Shown: positions 15,165 to 25,806, counted from the stretch's first letter. The stretch: DNA of 50,679 nt from Acidobacteriota bacterium (GCA_021851335.1 JAJZEA010000020.1:1-50679), one strand, 5' to 3'. Notes: a model not told the origin generated them from the letters alone. Numbers and translations: made by a program.

Positions 15165-17183
15165 ATGGAATACATTGTTGGCATTGATCTGGGAACAACG
15201 AACTCGCTGGTGGCCTATATGCAAGGCGACGTGCCGGTAGTGATTCCCGGTGTGGATGGCTCGAACCTGGTGCCGTCGATTGTAGCGCTCGATCCGCTTC
15301 CACAAGGCACCGATCAAGCGGGTGGGGCCGCACGACCGACGGTGACGGTAGGCAACTCGGCACGACGTGCGCTGATCGCCTCGCCGGAGCGAGCTATCTA
15401 TTCAGTCAAGCGGCTGATGGGGCGTGGCATTGAGGATATCGGTGAAGAGTTGAAGTTCTTTCCGTTCCGGATTGCGCCGGATGTGCAACCCGGCGAAGTT
15501 CTGCGCATTACGCTGGGAGAAATGAACTTTACTCCCAGCGAGATTTCCGCATACGTACTGCGGCAATTGAAGCGCAACGCGGAGCGGTTTCTGGGCATGC
15601 CCGTCAAAAAGGCCGTGATCACAGTGCCGGCTTACTTCAACGATGCGCAGCGACAGGCAACACGCGACGCGGGACGTATGGCTGGCCTGGAGGTTCTTCG
15701 ACTGGTCAACGAGCCGACTGCGGCAGCGCTTGCTTACGGCCTGGATCGCGCAACGGACGGAAGTGAACCAACACGAACAGTGGCTGTCTATGACCTTGGC
15801 GGCGGTACTTTTGACATCTCCATTCTGAAGTTGAACGACGGCATCTTTGAAGTGGTGGCAACCAACGGTGACACACATCTGGGCGGCGACGATATCGATA
15901 ATCTGCTGCTTTTGGTGGCCCTGGATGAAATCCGCACCGAGCATGGAGTGGACCTGAGACAGCAGCCGGATGCCATTCAGGCGCTGCGCAAGTCGGTGAT
16001 TGAAGCAAAGATTGCTCTCTCATCCGATGCTGTGGCCCGGCTGGATATCGAACTGCCCGGCGGACAGCGCTATCAGCGTGAGATTCCGCGCGAAGTCTAC
16101 GAGCAGTTGATTGCGCCGGTGCTGGAGCGGACTGCGGGTCCGTGTCGCCAGGCGCTGGCCGATGCAGGCCTTACTCCAGAGCAGATCGACGAAGTGGTGC
16201 TGGTCGGCGGATCGACGCGTATTCCCGCGGTCCGACGACTGGTGGACGAGATGTTTCATTTGAGCATGCGCGGACGCAAGCCCCACACGGAGCTGAATCC
16301 AGACGAAGTTGTGGCGATGGGCGCAGCGGTGCAAGCAAGCATTCTGGCCGGTACTTCGTCTGCCACGGATCAACTTCTACTGCTGGATGTGACGCCGCTT
16401 TCGCTTGGAATCGAAGCGCTGGGCGGCGTGGTTGCACGGGTGTTGCAGCGCAACTCGACGATTCCCGCCTCTGCGACTGAGCACTTCACCACTGGTGTGG
16501 ATGGACAGACAAATGTTGCGATTCATGTGCTCCAGGGCGAGCGCGAACTGGCGAAGGACTGCCGTTCATTGGCCCGCTTTGACCTAAAGGGAATTCCGCC
16601 GATGAGTGCGGGCATGCCGCGCATTGAAGTGAAGTTCCTGATTGATGCGAATGGGATATTGCAGGTCTCGGCGCGCGAACAGCGCTCGGGAACCGAAGCT
16701 CAGATTGAGGTCAAACCAACCTACGGACTGACCGACGAACAAGTGGAGGCGATGATTCTCGACTCCTTTGACAATGCTGAATCGGATTTTGCCGAGCGGC
16801 AATTGATTGAGGCACGACTGGAGGCTGAGACCATCCTGAGCGCGGTGAACAAGGCTCCGGAGAATGGCGCGTGGCTGCTGCTGAGCGATGCTGAGAGGGC
16901 AGAGATATTTGCTGCAAGAGATCAACTGGTGGCTGTGCAATCGAGCAGTGATTTGAAAGGGATTCGCGATGCGACCACCGCGCTCGATCAGGCAACGCGG
17001 CGATTTGCAGAGCTGATGATGGACCAGGCTGTTTCATCCGCAATGCGTGGCAAGACGATGCAGGCCGCCGATCAAACGCTGAATGAGAATAGCGCGGAGA
17101 TCCATGCGCCGCATCCGTTTGCTCACGCGGAGATTGATGAAGATGCTGCCATCGCAGGCGGAGAGATGAGGAAACGACAATGA
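15165..17183 (+). CDS. hscA: Hsp70-type chaperone HscA for Fe-S assembly
   Basis: A 672-residue Hsp70 family ATPase. The ATPase domain has [15 protein letters not shown] at the start, [38 protein letters not shown] and [13 protein letters not shown]. The substrate-binding domain begins after [17 protein letters not shown] near residue 405. The genome position in the isc operon, its length and the lack of a DnaK-type long acidic C-terminus fit HscA. The ATG at 15165 follows CAGGAG and matches the family start; the open frame begins earlier inside hscB. With HscB it releases clusters from IscU. Confidence 0.93.
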   Translation: MEYIVGIDLGTTNSLVAYMQGDVPVVIPGVDGSNLVPSIVALDPLPQGTDQAGGAARPTVTVGNSARRALIASPERAIYSVKRLMGRGIEDIGEELKFFPFRIAPDVQPGEVLRITLGEMNFTPSEISAYVLRQLKRNAERFLGMPVKKAVITVPAYFNDAQRQATRDAGRMAGLEVLRLVNEPTAAALAYGLDRATDGSEPTRTVAVYDLGGGTFDISILKLNDGIFEVVATNGDTHLGGDDIDNLLLLVALDEIRTEHGVDLRQQPDAIQALRKSVIEAKIALSSDAVARLDIELPGGQRYQREIPREVYEQLIAPVLERTAGPCRQALADAGLTPEQIDEVVLVGGSTRIPAVRRLVDEMFHLSMRGRKPHTELNPDEVVAMGAAVQASILAGTSSATDQLLLLDVTPLSLGIEALGGVVARVLQRNSTIPASATEHFTTGVDGQTNVAIHVLQGERELAKDCRSLARFDLKGIPPMSAGMPRIEVKFLIDANGILQVSAREQRSGTEAQIEVKPTYGLTDEQVEAMILDSFDNAESDFAERQLIEARLEAETILSAVNKAPENGAWLLLSDAERAEIFAARDQLVAVQSSSDLKGIRDATTALDQATRRFAELMMDQAVSSAMRGKTMQAADQTLNENSAEIHAPHPFAHAEIDEDAAIAGGEMRKRQ

Positions 17184-17605
17184 GTGAAGTGAAGAACGGA
17201 ACCAATATCCCTACAGAAAAGCTGGTGCGTGTTACCTTTGAGCCGGAGGGACGCACCGTTGAATTCGAGTTTGGCACCATGCCTTACGATCATCACGGCA
17301 AGCCGATGTCTTTCTTGGACGTAGCGGAAAACTTCGACGTTTTTCTGGATCATGCATGCGGAGGCTCGTGCGCTTGCACCACCTGCCACATCTGGGTAAA
17401 AGATGGCACAGCGGGAATCAGTGAAGCAGATGACGACGAGCTGGATCGTCTGGATATGGCGGCGGACCAGCAGTTGAACAGCCGATTGGGCTGCCAGGCG
17501 GTGATTACCCGCCCAGGCAATTATGTTGTGGAGATTCCCCGATGGAATCGCAACTATGTCTCTGAAGGCAAGCCACTGACACTGGCTGAGACAAGCGAGG
17601 GTTAA
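17180..17605 (+). CDS. fdx: ISC-type [2Fe-2S] ferredoxin
   Basis: A 141-residue adrenodoxin-type ferredoxin. The cluster ligands are Cys60, Cys66, Cys69 and Cys105 ([16 protein letters not shown], then LGCQAVI), the C-x5-C-x2-C pattern of the isc operon ferredoxin, which supplies electrons for cluster assembly. The acidic stretch [13 protein letters not shown] is the usual partner-binding helix. Its ATG overlaps the hscA stop (ATGA), so it is translated with hscA. It is some 30 residues longer than E. coli Fdx, with the extra at the two ends. Confidence 0.93.
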   Translation: MSEVKNGTNIPTEKLVRVTFEPEGRTVEFEFGTMPYDHHGKPMSFLDVAENFDVFLDHACGGSCACTTCHIWVKDGTAGISEADDDELDRLDMAADQQLNSRLGCQAVITRPGNYVVEIPRWNRNYVSEGKPLTLAETSEG

Positions 17606-17609
17606 TGCG

Positions 17610-17822
17610 ATGGCGCGCGAAATTTACTGGACCGACGCGGAAGAGATTGGAATTCAATTGCAGGAAAAGTTTCCAGATGTTGATCCTCTGACGGTGCGCT
17701 TCACCGATCTGCATCGCTACGTGATCGAGCTGCCCGGCTTCGTGGATGATCCAGCGAAGTCCAACGAGTCGCGCCTGGAAGCAATCCAGATGGCCTGGTA
17801 TGAGGAGTTTCAGGACGCCTGA
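17610..17822 (+). CDS. iscX: IscX, iron-binding regulator of cysteine desulfurase
   Basis: A 70-residue acidic protein with the full IscX pattern: YWTDAEEIGIQLQEKFPDVD, LTVRFTDLHRYVIELPGF and ESRLEAIQMAWYEEF. IscX binds IscS and adjusts sulfur transfer according to iron. It lies four bases after fdx, ending the operon. It is convergent with yraN, with three bases between the two stop codons. Confidence 0.93.
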   Translation: MAREIYWTDAEEIGIQLQEKFPDVDPLTVRFTDLHRYVIELPGFVDDPAKSNESRLEAIQMAWYEEFQDA

Positions 17823-17825
17823 AGT

Positions 17826-18398
17826 TCAATAATCGCCGAACCGCGAGGACCGACGCTGTTCTCGCCATCCGAACGCGTTTCGATGCACTTCCATCGAAGT
17901 TGCCTCACCCGGAATTATGTATACCGCAATCACGTCAAAGCGTGTGCGGACCGGACGAAGATCGCGCGGTATGGAGTGGAGATAAAGTCGACCCATCTTC
18001 CGCAGCATCTTGCGCTTGCTCTGGTCGACCGCAAGATGCGCCGGGATCATGCCTCGACTGGAGCGGGTCTTCACCTCAATAAAGCAAAGCGTTGTGCCAT
18101 CAAGCGCGACAAGATCAATATCGCCATGCTCGCGTGGTGATCGCCAGCGACGTGCTATGACCTTCCAGCCTTCGCGCTGAAGATACCAAAAGACAAAATC
18201 CTCACCCCGTTCACCGTTGATTAAATGCTGCGGCGGTCTTTTGACCCCGGGAATGTGTTGGATCAACCAACGCAAGGATTCTCCAACAGGCTGCAAAATC
18301 GCAATCCAACTGAGAAGAACCCAACGATCCAGACGCGAATCCGGCGCCGCCTGGGTCCATTGCTGAATACGCTGCTTGCGCCGCTGGGTGGAATTCAT
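17826..18398 (-). CDS. yraN: YraN/UPF0102 family putative endonuclease
   Basis: A 190-residue protein whose C-terminal part, from about residue 63, is a UPF0102 domain. Visible are GERGEDFVFWYLQREGW, then ARRWRSPREHGDIDLVALDG and CFIEVKTRS. The E..D..ExK pattern (GDIDLV and IEVKTR) is the PD-(D/E)xK nuclease core found in Holliday-junction-resolvase-like proteins. The family's role is still uncertain. The first 60 residues are extra compared with the family and contain a hydrophobic stretch (WVLLSWIAIL). It is convergent with iscX and divergent from rel. Confidence 0.85.
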   Translation of the reverse strand: MNSTQRRKQRIQQWTQAAPDSRLDRWVLLSWIAILQPVGESLRWLIQHIPGVKRPPQHLINGERGEDFVFWYLQREGWKVIARRWRSPREHGDIDLVALDGTTLCFIEVKTRSSRGMIPAHLAVDQSKRKMLRKMGRLYLHSIPRDLRPVRTRFDVIAVYIIPGEATSMEVHRNAFGWREQRRSSRFGDY

Positions 18399-18482
18399 TG
18401 GTTATCCCCCAAACCCGAGGCTCACGCTGGAGTGAATAGAGCGCCGGTTGAAATCCTTATCTGTTTCTGAAGCGATTCCTGT

Positions 18483-18524
18483 TGCAATTTTGGGTGCAAC
18501 TTCGGCTGCAATTCGTATCTGCAA
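18483..18524 (+). repeat. Four phased TGCAA elements between yraN and rel
   Basis: TGCAA begins at 18483, 18495, 18507 and 18520, spacing 12, 12 and 13. The first three units resemble each other beyond the core (TGCAATTTTGGG, TGCAACTTCGGC). They lie in the 303-base gap between divergent yraN and rel. They could be a degenerate tandem repeat or binding sites for a regulator. A short dyad, TGGAATCGTTCCA, lies downstream near 18578. No gene is seen in the gap. Confidence 0.4.
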
Positions 18525-18690
18525 AAAAGCTGTGGCAGTAACCTGGTATGACGCTATGTTGGCGTAGCCGATATGGTGGAATCGTTCCATATTCTTTCGT
18601 GATTGACAAGTGACTCCATCACGCCCGAACTGCGACGAAGCTTTCGCCGAGGATGATCGGAAGATTGTTTCCCTTGTTACAGTTCGGGCC

Positions 18691-18696
18691 TATAAT
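18691..18696 (+). promoter_or_regulatory. Predicted -10 box of rel, five bases before its ATG
   Basis: A perfect TATAAT stands at 18691-18696. The hexamer 17 bases upstream is TTTCCC (18668-18673), a weak -35. Transcription would begin at about 18702-18704, on the first ATG of rel, so the message would be leaderless from that start. Otherwise translation begins at the ATG at 18807, with a leader of about 100 bases. Confidence 0.5.
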
Positions 18697-18701
18697 AGAG
18701 T

Positions 18702-21017
18702 ATGGCGATCCAGCAACCGAAACGGGGTTCGTTAGCAGATGCATCGCCTGCCGCGCCCTTCATCGCAGGCCCGAGAGATGCAGATCGTGGTCAACGCGCG
18801 TCGGAAATGGATGCGATTTCGCAGCGTTTCGAGCATCTGATCGACCGGGTGCGCGAGCATCGTCCCACTGAAAATCCTGATCCGATCCGCAAGGCATGGG
18901 ACTTCTGTGTGCGTTTTCACGAAGGGCAGATGCGCGCTTCCGGCGAGCCATATATCGTCCATCCGCTGGAAGTGGCTGAGGTGCTGGCGGAGATGAAGCT
19001 GGATGCGACAGCCATTGCCGCGGGACTGCTGCATGATGCTGTGGAAGATACGCCTGTCACCTCCGATGAGATTGCTGCCGAGTTTGGCGAGCAGGTGGCG
19101 CACATTGTTGAAGGCGTGACCAAGATCGACAAAATTCAGTTTGCCAATCGCGAGGACCGCCAGGCAGAGAACGTTCGCAAAATGCTGCTGGCGATGGTCT
19201 CGGATGTACGCGTCGTACTGATCAAGCTGGCCGATCGATTGCACAACATGCGCACACTGGAACATCTGAAGCCGGAGCGCCAGGAGGCGATAGCGCGCGA
19301 GACGCTGGACATTTACGCACCACTGGCCCATCGCCTGGGCATGGGAAAAGTGCGCGGCGAGTTGGAGGATCTAGCCTTCCGCTACACGGATCCGGTGAGC
19401 TATCAGCAGGTGGCTGAGGCGGTCGAAGCGCGGCGCGTGGACGGTGAGCAGTTCATGGCTCACGTGGAAGAAACCATCGTGGAGCAACTGCGCGAACACA
19501 ACATTGAAGCGCGCGTGGAGTGGCGCATCAAGCGGCTTTACTCGATCTGGCAAAAGCTGCAGAAGGCGCAGGTTTCCGTCGACCAGGTCTTCGATCTGCT
19601 GGCGATTCGCATCATCACGCGAGATAAGACGGGCTGTTATGCCGCGCTTGGGCTGATTCACATGCTGTGGCGACCTGTGCCGGGACGCGTCAAAGACTTT
19701 ATTGCGATTCCTCGGGCGAACCTTTACCAATCTCTGCACACGACGGTGATGGGTGAAAACGGCCACCAGTTCGAGGTGCAGATTCGCACGGAAGAGATGC
19801 ACCGAATCGCGGAAGAAGGCATTGCGGCGCACTGGAAGTACAAGGCCGGAGAGAGCGTAATTTCTGCGCGCGATGAACAGCGGCTGGCCTGGGTGAGGCA
19901 GCTGGTGGACTGGCAGCGGGAGATGACCGACCCGAACGAGTTTCTGTCGAGTCTGAAGATGGACCTTTATCCCGACGAGGTTTACACCTTCACGCCGCGA
20001 GGCAAGGTCGTCATCGTGCCGGCCGATGGTACGCCGGTAGACTTCGCCTACACGGTGCATACCGAAGTTGGGCACACCTGCGTCGGAGCCAAGGTGAACG
20101 GACGCATGGTTCCGCTGAGAACGAAGCTGCGTAACGGCGACATTGTGGAGATTGTGACGCAGAACGGTCACACTCCCAGTCGTGATTGGTTGACCTTTGC
20201 AAAAAGTCCACGCGCGCGCAACAAGATCAAACACTGGCTGAACGAGAACCAGCGCCTGCGCGCCATCGATGTGGGACGAAAACTTTTAGAGCGTGAGGCG
20301 CGGAAGTTCAAAGTGCCCATGAACCGGATCGAGGATGGCGATTTGGTGCGGCTGGCTGGTGATTACGGACTGGCGACAGCCACCGACCTGCTGGCGGGAA
20401 TCGGGTTTGGTAAGCAATCGGCCAGGCAGGTGCTGAATCGCCTTGCCCCGGAGCTGCTGAGTTCGCACGGCGAAGAGATGCCGGAAGAAACGTCCGACAC
20501 GGCCGCCGCTGCGATGTCGGAAGCGGTGAGAAAGCTGCATCTGACTGGCTCGGACTCGCTCCAGGTGGAGGGCCAAAACGATCTGCTTGTCTATCGCGCG
20601 CGCTGTTGCAATCCAATTCGCGGCGAAGAGATTGTCGGCTATGTCACCCGCGGCAAGGGCGTGGCTGTCCATGCGCGAAGCTGCCCGAATGTGCAAAACC
20701 TACTATATGAGAGCGACCGGCGAATCGATGTGGAGTGGGCGCCGACAGCCTCTGAGATTGCAGGGCGAGCGCAACGCTATCCGGTGCGCATCACGGTCCA
20801 CTGCGACGACCGCTCTGGAATGCTCAAGGAGATGACCGCAATCATATCGAGTGACGACACCAACATTCGCGCCGTGGAAACACGCGACGGAGCCAATGGC
20901 GAAGCGATTGTGGAGTTTGTGGTGGAGGCAGAGGATGTGCGCCACCTGAGCCGTATGGTGACTGGACTGCGTCGCCTGCCGGGTGTGCGTGAGGTGCAGC
21001 GCGCGCAGAAGGTATAA
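18702..21017 (+). CDS. rel: Bifunctional (p)ppGpp synthetase/hydrolase Rel
   Basis: A 771-residue stringent-response enzyme. The hydrolase domain shows IVHPLEVAEVLAEM and HDAVEDTP (residues 111-118), with the HDxxED motif intact. The synthetase domain has the R-V-K-D signature near residue 329 (GRVKDFIAIPRANLYQSLH), which is the form seen in bifunctional Rel/SpoT rather than RelA-only enzymes, and FEVQIRTEEMHRIAEEGIAA. A TGS domain follows (YTFTPRGKVVIVPADGTPVD), then a C-terminal ACT domain (VRITVHCDDRSGMLKEMTA). It should both make and degrade (p)ppGpp at the ribosome. Residues 1-35 are not family-like, so the ATG at 18807 (MDAISQRFE) is a serious alternative start. It ends at a strong hairpin before the convergent GH13 gene. 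Confidence 0.95.
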   Translation: MAIQQPKRGSLADASPAAPFIAGPRDADRGQRASEMDAISQRFEHLIDRVREHRPTENPDPIRKAWDFCVRFHEGQMRASGEPYIVHPLEVAEVLAEMKLDATAIAAGLLHDAVEDTPVTSDEIAAEFGEQVAHIVEGVTKIDKIQFANREDRQAENVRKMLLAMVSDVRVVLIKLADRLHNMRTLEHLKPERQEAIARETLDIYAPLAHRLGMGKVRGELEDLAFRYTDPVSYQQVAEAVEARRVDGEQFMAHVEETIVEQLREHNIEARVEWRIKRLYSIWQKLQKAQVSVDQVFDLLAIRIITRDKTGCYAALGLIHMLWRPVPGRVKDFIAIPRANLYQSLHTTVMGENGHQFEVQIRTEEMHRIAEEGIAAHWKYKAGESVISARDEQRLAWVRQLVDWQREMTDPNEFLSSLKMDLYPDEVYTFTPRGKVVIVPADGTPVDFAYTVHTEVGHTCVGAKVNGRMVPLRTKLRNGDIVEIVTQNGHTPSRDWLTFAKSPRARNKIKHWLNENQRLRAIDVGRKLLEREARKFKVPMNRIEDGDLVRLAGDYGLATATDLLAGIGFGKQSARQVLNRLAPELLSSHGEEMPEETSDTAAAAMSEAVRKLHLTGSDSLQVEGQNDLLVYRARCCNPIRGEEIVGYVTRGKGVAVHARSCPNVQNLLYESDRRIDVEWAPTASEIAGRAQRYPVRITVHCDDRSGMLKEMTAIISSDDTNIRAVETRDGANGEAIVEFVVEAEDVRHLSRMVTGLRRLPGVREVQRAQKV

Positions 21018-21091
21018 CGGACCTGCTCCCGGTCGTAGACCCTTGGCAAAAGTGCCTCCAATGAGCATGTCGAAGAGCAGCGGCAATTTCA

Positions 21092-21126
21092 CTTGCGCCG
21101 GAGATTTCTTTGATCTCCGGCGCAAG
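21092..21126. terminator. Two-way hairpin between rel and the GH13 gene
   Basis: CTTGCGCCGGAGAT (21092-21105) and ATCTCCGGCGCAAG (21113-21126) pair perfectly over 14 bases with a seven-base loop. It stands between two convergent genes, so it can serve both. Neither side has a long T-run, so termination may be imperfect or helped by other factors. Confidence 0.65.
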
Positions 21127-21142
21127 GAGTCTGGTATTTTCG

Positions 21143-22984
21143 CTACTCCTTAACCGTTCCGATATAGACACCGAAGGCCGGCAGGGCGACTGCCGTGATT
21201 GAAGCAGGATCACTCGCGCCAGGCGTTTTGAGCAGGGTGGTCAGATGCGTGCCCATCACGCCAGCGGAGACTGCGCTCAGGTTGACCGTCTGCGGCTCTG
21301 CGGTAAAGTTGGTGGCTACAATCACGTTGTTGCCGTTCGGACCTTTCCGCAGCCAGCTCAGCACTTTGGTATTTGCGGTGTCTAGCATGACGTTGCTGCC
21401 CGAGCGAAGAGCCGGATTGGTCTTCTTCAGCCGGATCAGTGACTCGTACCAGGCAAGGATGGAGTTTGGCTCGGCTTGCTCCATCTTCACGTTGATTGTG
21501 GCTTTGTTTGGAGGAATCGGCAGCCAGGGCTTCACGGTGGAAAAGCCAGCATACTTCGAGTCATCCCACTGCATCGGAGTGCGCTCGCCGTCACGGCCTT
21601 TTTCCTTGGGCCAGCCGGTAATGCCCACCGGGTCGCGCACGTCTTCCTTACGCGTGGGAGGCGTGGTCTTCATGCCAATCTCACTGCCGTAGTAAAACAG
21701 CGAAGCGCCGCGCGTGGCGAATAGAATCGTCGAGATGACCCTCGTAATATCCGTGTCATGCACGCCATCGCCATAGCGGGCATCGATGCGGGGGTTGTCA
21801 TGGTTTTCAAAGACGATCAGTGGAACGTTGCCGTCCAGACGTGTTTCCGCATCGTTGATCTTGCTGCGGAAGGCAGCCACATTCAGCTTGTTGATGAAGC
21901 CGATCTGCGTATCCATCGGCAGCTCAAACTCGGGCTTTTGCGTTGTGCCATACATCTTCAGCAGATCGTTGATCGTCGGCACATATGTTTCACCAATCAT
22001 GACGCGCTTGCCAGGGAAGCTGTTATCCGGAGCCGTGTCCATCACGCTGCGAATATGCGCAATCTCTACGTGGTTTTTGGGCAGGTTGTCGGTCTTTTTG
22101 CCGTCGACCACCTCATCGCCAAAGGCATTGATCTTTGGCTTGCCGTCTTTGCCCAGCACTACCTTCTCATCGGTCATCGACGGGTCTTCAAATAACGTAG
22201 TAATCGCGTCAAAGCGGAAGCCTGCAACGCCCTTGTTCATCCAGAAGTTCAAAATTTTATCGAAGGCCTGCTGCACCTCGGGGTTGTTCCAGTTGAAGTC
22301 CGGCTGCTGGATATAGAACTTGTGATAGTAGTATTGGCGCGTCTTCGGATCCCATTGCCAGGCTGAGTGTCCAAAAGCGGACTGCCAGTTATTCGGCGGC
22401 TGCCCCTGACTGGTTGCAGTCTCGCCCTTGCCATCCTTCCACACATACCAGTCGCGCTTAGGATTGTTACGCGAACTGCGCGACTCCAGGAACCAGGGAT
22501 GCTTGTCGGACGAGTGGTTCATCACCATGTCGAGCATGATGCGGATGTGGCGTTTGTTTGCTTCGGCAATCAGTCGGTCAAAATCGGCCATGGTGCCGTA
22601 CTGCGGATCGATCGCCTCGTAGTCGGAGATGTCATAGCCGAAATCCACCTGCGGCGAAGGATACATGGGCGAAATCCAGATGGCGTCGATGCCGAGCTGC
22701 TTCAGATAATCAAGGTGCTCTGTGATGCCGTTCAGGTCGCCGATGCCGTCGCCGTTCGTGTCCTGAAAGCTCCGCGGATAGATCTCGTAGACGACAGCGT
22801 TCTTCCACCAGTTCAGCAGGCGCTGCTGGGCGGCAGAGTTGGTTGCAGAGTTGGCATAGGAGCTGCCGGACATCTGTCCGTAGCTGGCAGGAGCGGCAGA
22901 GAACAACAGGGACGAAGCAAGGATGGACGAGCATCCCGCTGTGACCCAGGAGCGCAGCCGCAAAGGACTGAATATGCGTTTCAT
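21143..22984 (-). CDS. Secreted GH13 alpha-glucosidase-type enzyme
   Basis: A 613-residue glycoside hydrolase family 13 protein with a signal peptide (MKRIFSPLRLRS, then LLFSAAPASYGQ). The barrel motifs are clear: IDAIWISPMYPSPQVDFGYD, IMLDMVMNHSSDKHPWF, the nucleophile Asp near residue 258 (VAGFRFDAI), the acid/base Glu near 331 (VMIGETYV) and the third Asp near 398 (FENHDNPR). The QPDFNWNNPEVQ segment and KRDWYVW place it in the oligo-1,6-glucosidase/alpha-glucosidase group, acting on short alpha-glucans; trehalose-related activity cannot be ruled out. The start at 22984 follows GGAGG. Export suggests use of external oligosaccharides. Confidence 0.88.
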   Translation of the reverse strand: MKRIFSPLRLRSWVTAGCSSILASSLLFSAAPASYGQMSGSSYANSATNSAAQQRLLNWWKNAVVYEIYPRSFQDTNGDGIGDLNGITEHLDYLKQLGIDAIWISPMYPSPQVDFGYDISDYEAIDPQYGTMADFDRLIAEANKRHIRIMLDMVMNHSSDKHPWFLESRSSRNNPKRDWYVWKDGKGETATSQGQPPNNWQSAFGHSAWQWDPKTRQYYYHKFYIQQPDFNWNNPEVQQAFDKILNFWMNKGVAGFRFDAITTLFEDPSMTDEKVVLGKDGKPKINAFGDEVVDGKKTDNLPKNHVEIAHIRSVMDTAPDNSFPGKRVMIGETYVPTINDLLKMYGTTQKPEFELPMDTQIGFINKLNVAAFRSKINDAETRLDGNVPLIVFENHDNPRIDARYGDGVHDTDITRVISTILFATRGASLFYYGSEIGMKTTPPTRKEDVRDPVGITGWPKEKGRDGERTPMQWDDSKYAGFSTVKPWLPIPPNKATINVKMEQAEPNSILAWYESLIRLKKTNPALRSGSNVMLDTANTKVLSWLRKGPNGNNVIVATNFTAEPQTVNLSAVSAGVMGTHLTTLLKTPGASDPASITAVALPAFGVYIGTVKE

Positions 22985-23124
22985 CGTTCTGATTTCCTCC
23001 AGAAATATCTGCGCACTGTCCGATGCCGCTTTCGCAACATGAGGAGTGGACAACACGCTGACCAGCCAACGTTAATGCATTTGTAGTGGATTTGTATATG
23101 GCTTTGCGCGCGCAGTCCTTCACT

Positions 23125-25182
23125 TCAAGGTCTGGTATGCGGTTGATTTGTATCCGCAGGATTGGATTTACCCAGTCGGCTGAAGTCGATCGAGATGTGC
23201 GGTTCGGCGCGCGTTCCCGACAGTCGAATCGGAATGTCCGTGCCCGCTCCATTCCGAGCAAAGATGCGGTTGATCGGGCTGAGCAATAGTCCCTTCCATC
23301 CGCCGACCATCTTGGAGAGCGAGGCGGGCATCCGCGCGTCGCCGTTGAAATCCAGAGCGCCACCTTCCAGGGTGTATGTCCCGTGAAGGTGAATCTGCGC
23401 ACCGGGAACCTGATAAATAAGATCGGGCAGGGCCAGTACACCATCTACGAGGGAAATATGGCCCGACATCGTGGAACTGACCGGAGCAACCTGAGCGTTG
23501 TGCAAAGCCTCCGGGTCGCCCTGCCCACGCAGGCTGAGTTGCGTAAGATTGCGCTCGATGCTGTCGCTTGTGAAATGAACCTCTGTAGCATCGAACTGAC
23601 CGTCCAGTGCCAGGCGCTCGCGAAATGCATCCGTTCCCGGTGGCAGATGAAGCGTATTGGTCAGCGCGACATTCCCGGTCACCAGCGGCGAAGAGTTTGC
23701 CGTCACCACTTGCAGCAAGTCGGCAATCCGCCCCTGATCGACGCGCACATGCAACAGCAGGTCGTGACCAATGGCGAAATATGGCTGCGCTCCCTGAACG
23801 TCCGCGCGCCGATACTCCACCCTCAGAATCCGGCCGCTGGCCCGTATGCGCGTCTTGCCCAGCGTGGCCTCCACTTGGTCCAGAACAGTATTGCCATTCG
23901 TACCGTCCACCGTGGCCGAGAAGCGCGTCCAAAGCGGCAAGCCTACCGATGCGGGAGGAATTGCGCCGTGGCGCGTGAGCCGGAAATCCGGCGTACTCGT
24001 CTCTCCGTTGATGCGTGCCTGCCGTAAAATGCCGCGGAAACTGCCAGTCGAGCTCAGTGTGCCCGCAATACCACGAAAAGTAGCCAGATCGGCCTGTTCA
24101 AAGCTGTAACTGCCGCGGATCGGAAGCGCCCCCGGATCAAATTGACTTCCGGAGACGGTCCACGGTCCAAGCTCGCCATTCGCGACAATCTGCCCAACCG
24201 GTCGAGGATTGGTCATCTGCAGGTAAAACCGGATCGGCGCATCACTAACTCCAGGGTTCAGAACCAGGCTGGCAATTTGAAACTGAAGCGGCTCGCGCGC
24301 AGACTGAGTTGGCTCAGACGACTGCACTGGCTGAGACAGCGGCGCTTGCTGTGATCGCCCCAAGTCAACTCCCGCCTGCTCTTCCGCAGGTGTCCCGGAA
24401 GACAATCTTCGCTGCGAAGCTACGCCCGGCGAGATTATTCCCGGCAGCAAAGGATGCGCAGCCGAAGGTTTTGCCGGAGATTTTCTCACCAAGCCCGCCG
24501 TCGCTTCCCCGCTGGCTTCCTGCGCAAACGCTGAAGCAGTGCCCGTGGCAGGCATTCGCTCCATCTCCAGAAAAACATTGCTGCAGTTGATCTGGTCTAC
24601 CTCAACACTTGAAACACGCACCAGGCTGCTTTGCCCCGACAGATGAGCGGCATCAAGACGCGGCCGATAACCGCGGGGCGGAATCAGCAGCCGAACCCCC
24701 TCCACCTGAACATTACTCAACCGCAGTGGGCGCCGACGCAGAAAGCTCACCGAAGCCGTGAAGCGAAGATGCTGGACAGTGATCCAGGGCTGTTTGAACC
24801 AGGACTGCGAAGGCCAGGGCTGCGTAGATTCTGCTTTCCTATGCGAGGCTTTTTGCTGCTCTTCCGGCTCAGGCAGCCAGATGCGAAGGCCATCCATCTC
24901 CGCAACCACCGTGCCGCCAAACAGCGATGGATGATGGAGCTTGAAATGAATAGCGTCGATCTCCACGCGCGACTGGAAATGCTCTTGCAGTGCGGCCAGA
25001 ATGCTCGAGCGAATCAGTGGCTCTGCATGGCGGGTTATCCATAATCCCGCTGCAAGAAAAATCGCCACTGTGGACGCCAACACCAGTAGCGTCAGGCGCA
25101 GCCATCGCAGGCGCCACAGCCGCAGCCACAGTCGCACCTGAACTCTAGCCTCAGACGGCAACTGCGGCTCCCTGCGCCGCAA
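23125..25182 (-). CDS. AsmA-like membrane-anchored protein
   Basis: A protein of up to 685 residues with one N-terminal transmembrane helix at about residues 29-48 ([19 protein letters not shown]), then a large periplasmic part. [20 protein letters not shown] near the N-terminus and [20 protein letters not shown] with [20 protein letters not shown] near the end fit the AsmA family, whose members are thought to help move lipids or affect outer-membrane assembly. The middle is a Pro/Ser-rich linker. The start is uncertain: TTG at 25182 overlaps the DJ-1 gene by 32 bases and lacks a ribosome site, while GTG at 25137 has GAGG eleven bases upstream. Confidence 0.65.
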   Translation of the reverse strand: MRRREPQLPSEARVQVRLWLRLWRLRWLRLTLLVLASTVAIFLAAGLWITRHAEPLIRSSILAALQEHFQSRVEIDAIHFKLHHPSLFGGTVVAEMDGLRIWLPEPEEQQKASHRKAESTQPWPSQSWFKQPWITVQHLRFTASVSFLRRRPLRLSNVQVEGVRLLIPPRGYRPRLDAAHLSGQSSLVRVSSVEVDQINCSNVFLEMERMPATGTASAFAQEASGEATAGLVRKSPAKPSAAHPLLPGIISPGVASQRRLSSGTPAEEQAGVDLGRSQQAPLSQPVQSSEPTQSAREPLQFQIASLVLNPGVSDAPIRFYLQMTNPRPVGQIVANGELGPWTVSGSQFDPGALPIRGSYSFEQADLATFRGIAGTLSSTGSFRGILRQARINGETSTPDFRLTRHGAIPPASVGLPLWTRFSATVDGTNGNTVLDQVEATLGKTRIRASGRILRVEYRRADVQGAQPYFAIGHDLLLHVRVDQGRIADLLQVVTANSSPLVTGNVALTNTLHLPPGTDAFRERLALDGQFDATEVHFTSDSIERNLTQLSLRGQGDPEALHNAQVAPVSSTMSGHISLVDGVLALPDLIYQVPGAQIHLHGTYTLEGGALDFNGDARMPASLSKMVGGWKGLLLSPINRIFARNGAGTDIPIRLSGTRAEPHISIDFSRLGKSNPADTNQPHTRP

Positions 25183-25753
25183 GGTGAGCCAGCAAAACCT
25201 GTTGGAACTTCGCCAGCCACGTCGGATGTGCCGGCCAGGCAGGAGCAGTCACAAGCTTGCCATCGGCGATCGCATCGGTAACGGCGATCGAAGCAAAACG
25301 TCCTCCAGCCAACACGACCTCTGGCGAGCAAGCCGGATACGCGCTCACCTCTCGCCCTTGGATGACATGGGCCGCGGCCAGAATCTGCGCGCCATGACAG
25401 ATCGCGGCAATTGGCTTGTCATGGCTGGCAAAGTGGCGAACCATGGCAAGCAACTGCTCGTTCAGACGCAGATACTCCGGAGCGCGTCCGCCGGGAATCA
25501 CCAGTCCGTCGTACTGAGACGGATCGACTGCGGAAAAATCGGCGTTCAATGCAAAGTTATGCCCAGGTTTTTCGGTATAAGTCTGGTCGCCTTCAAAGTC
25601 GTGGATTGCGGTGCGCACACGCTCTCCGGCAGTTTTGCCAGGGCAGACAGCATGAACCGTGTGGCCCACCATCTGAAGCGCCTGGAACGGAACCATCACT
25701 TCGTAGTCTTCCACGAAATCGCCAACAAGCATCAGCAACTTTGCAGTGGTCAT
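25151..25753 (-). CDS. DJ-1/PfpI family protein
   Basis: A 200-residue class I glutamine-amidotransferase-like protein. The nucleophile elbow is [10 protein letters not shown] with Cys119 and His120, and the conserved acidic residue is in [11 protein letters not shown] near residue 15. [16 protein letters not shown] is typical of PfpI-type members. Members act as glyoxalases, deglycases, chaperones or proteases, and sequence alone does not settle this. The ATG at 25753 has AGGAG about ten bases before it. It probably shares a transcript with the AsmA-like gene behind it and is divergent from the DUF6599-like gene. Confidence 0.88.
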   Translation of the reverse strand: MTTAKLLMLVGDFVEDYEVMVPFQALQMVGHTVHAVCPGKTAGERVRTAIHDFEGDQTYTEKPGHNFALNADFSAVDPSQYDGLVIPGGRAPEYLRLNEQLLAMVRHFASHDKPIAAICHGAQILAAAHVIQGREVSAYPACSPEVVLAGGRFASIAVTDAIADGKLVTAPAWPAHPTWLAKFQQVLLAHLAAQGAAVAV

Positions 25754-25806
25754 GAGGTAACTCTCCTGCCCGCATAATACAACGTTTGCAACCAGGGACA
25801 ACAACG

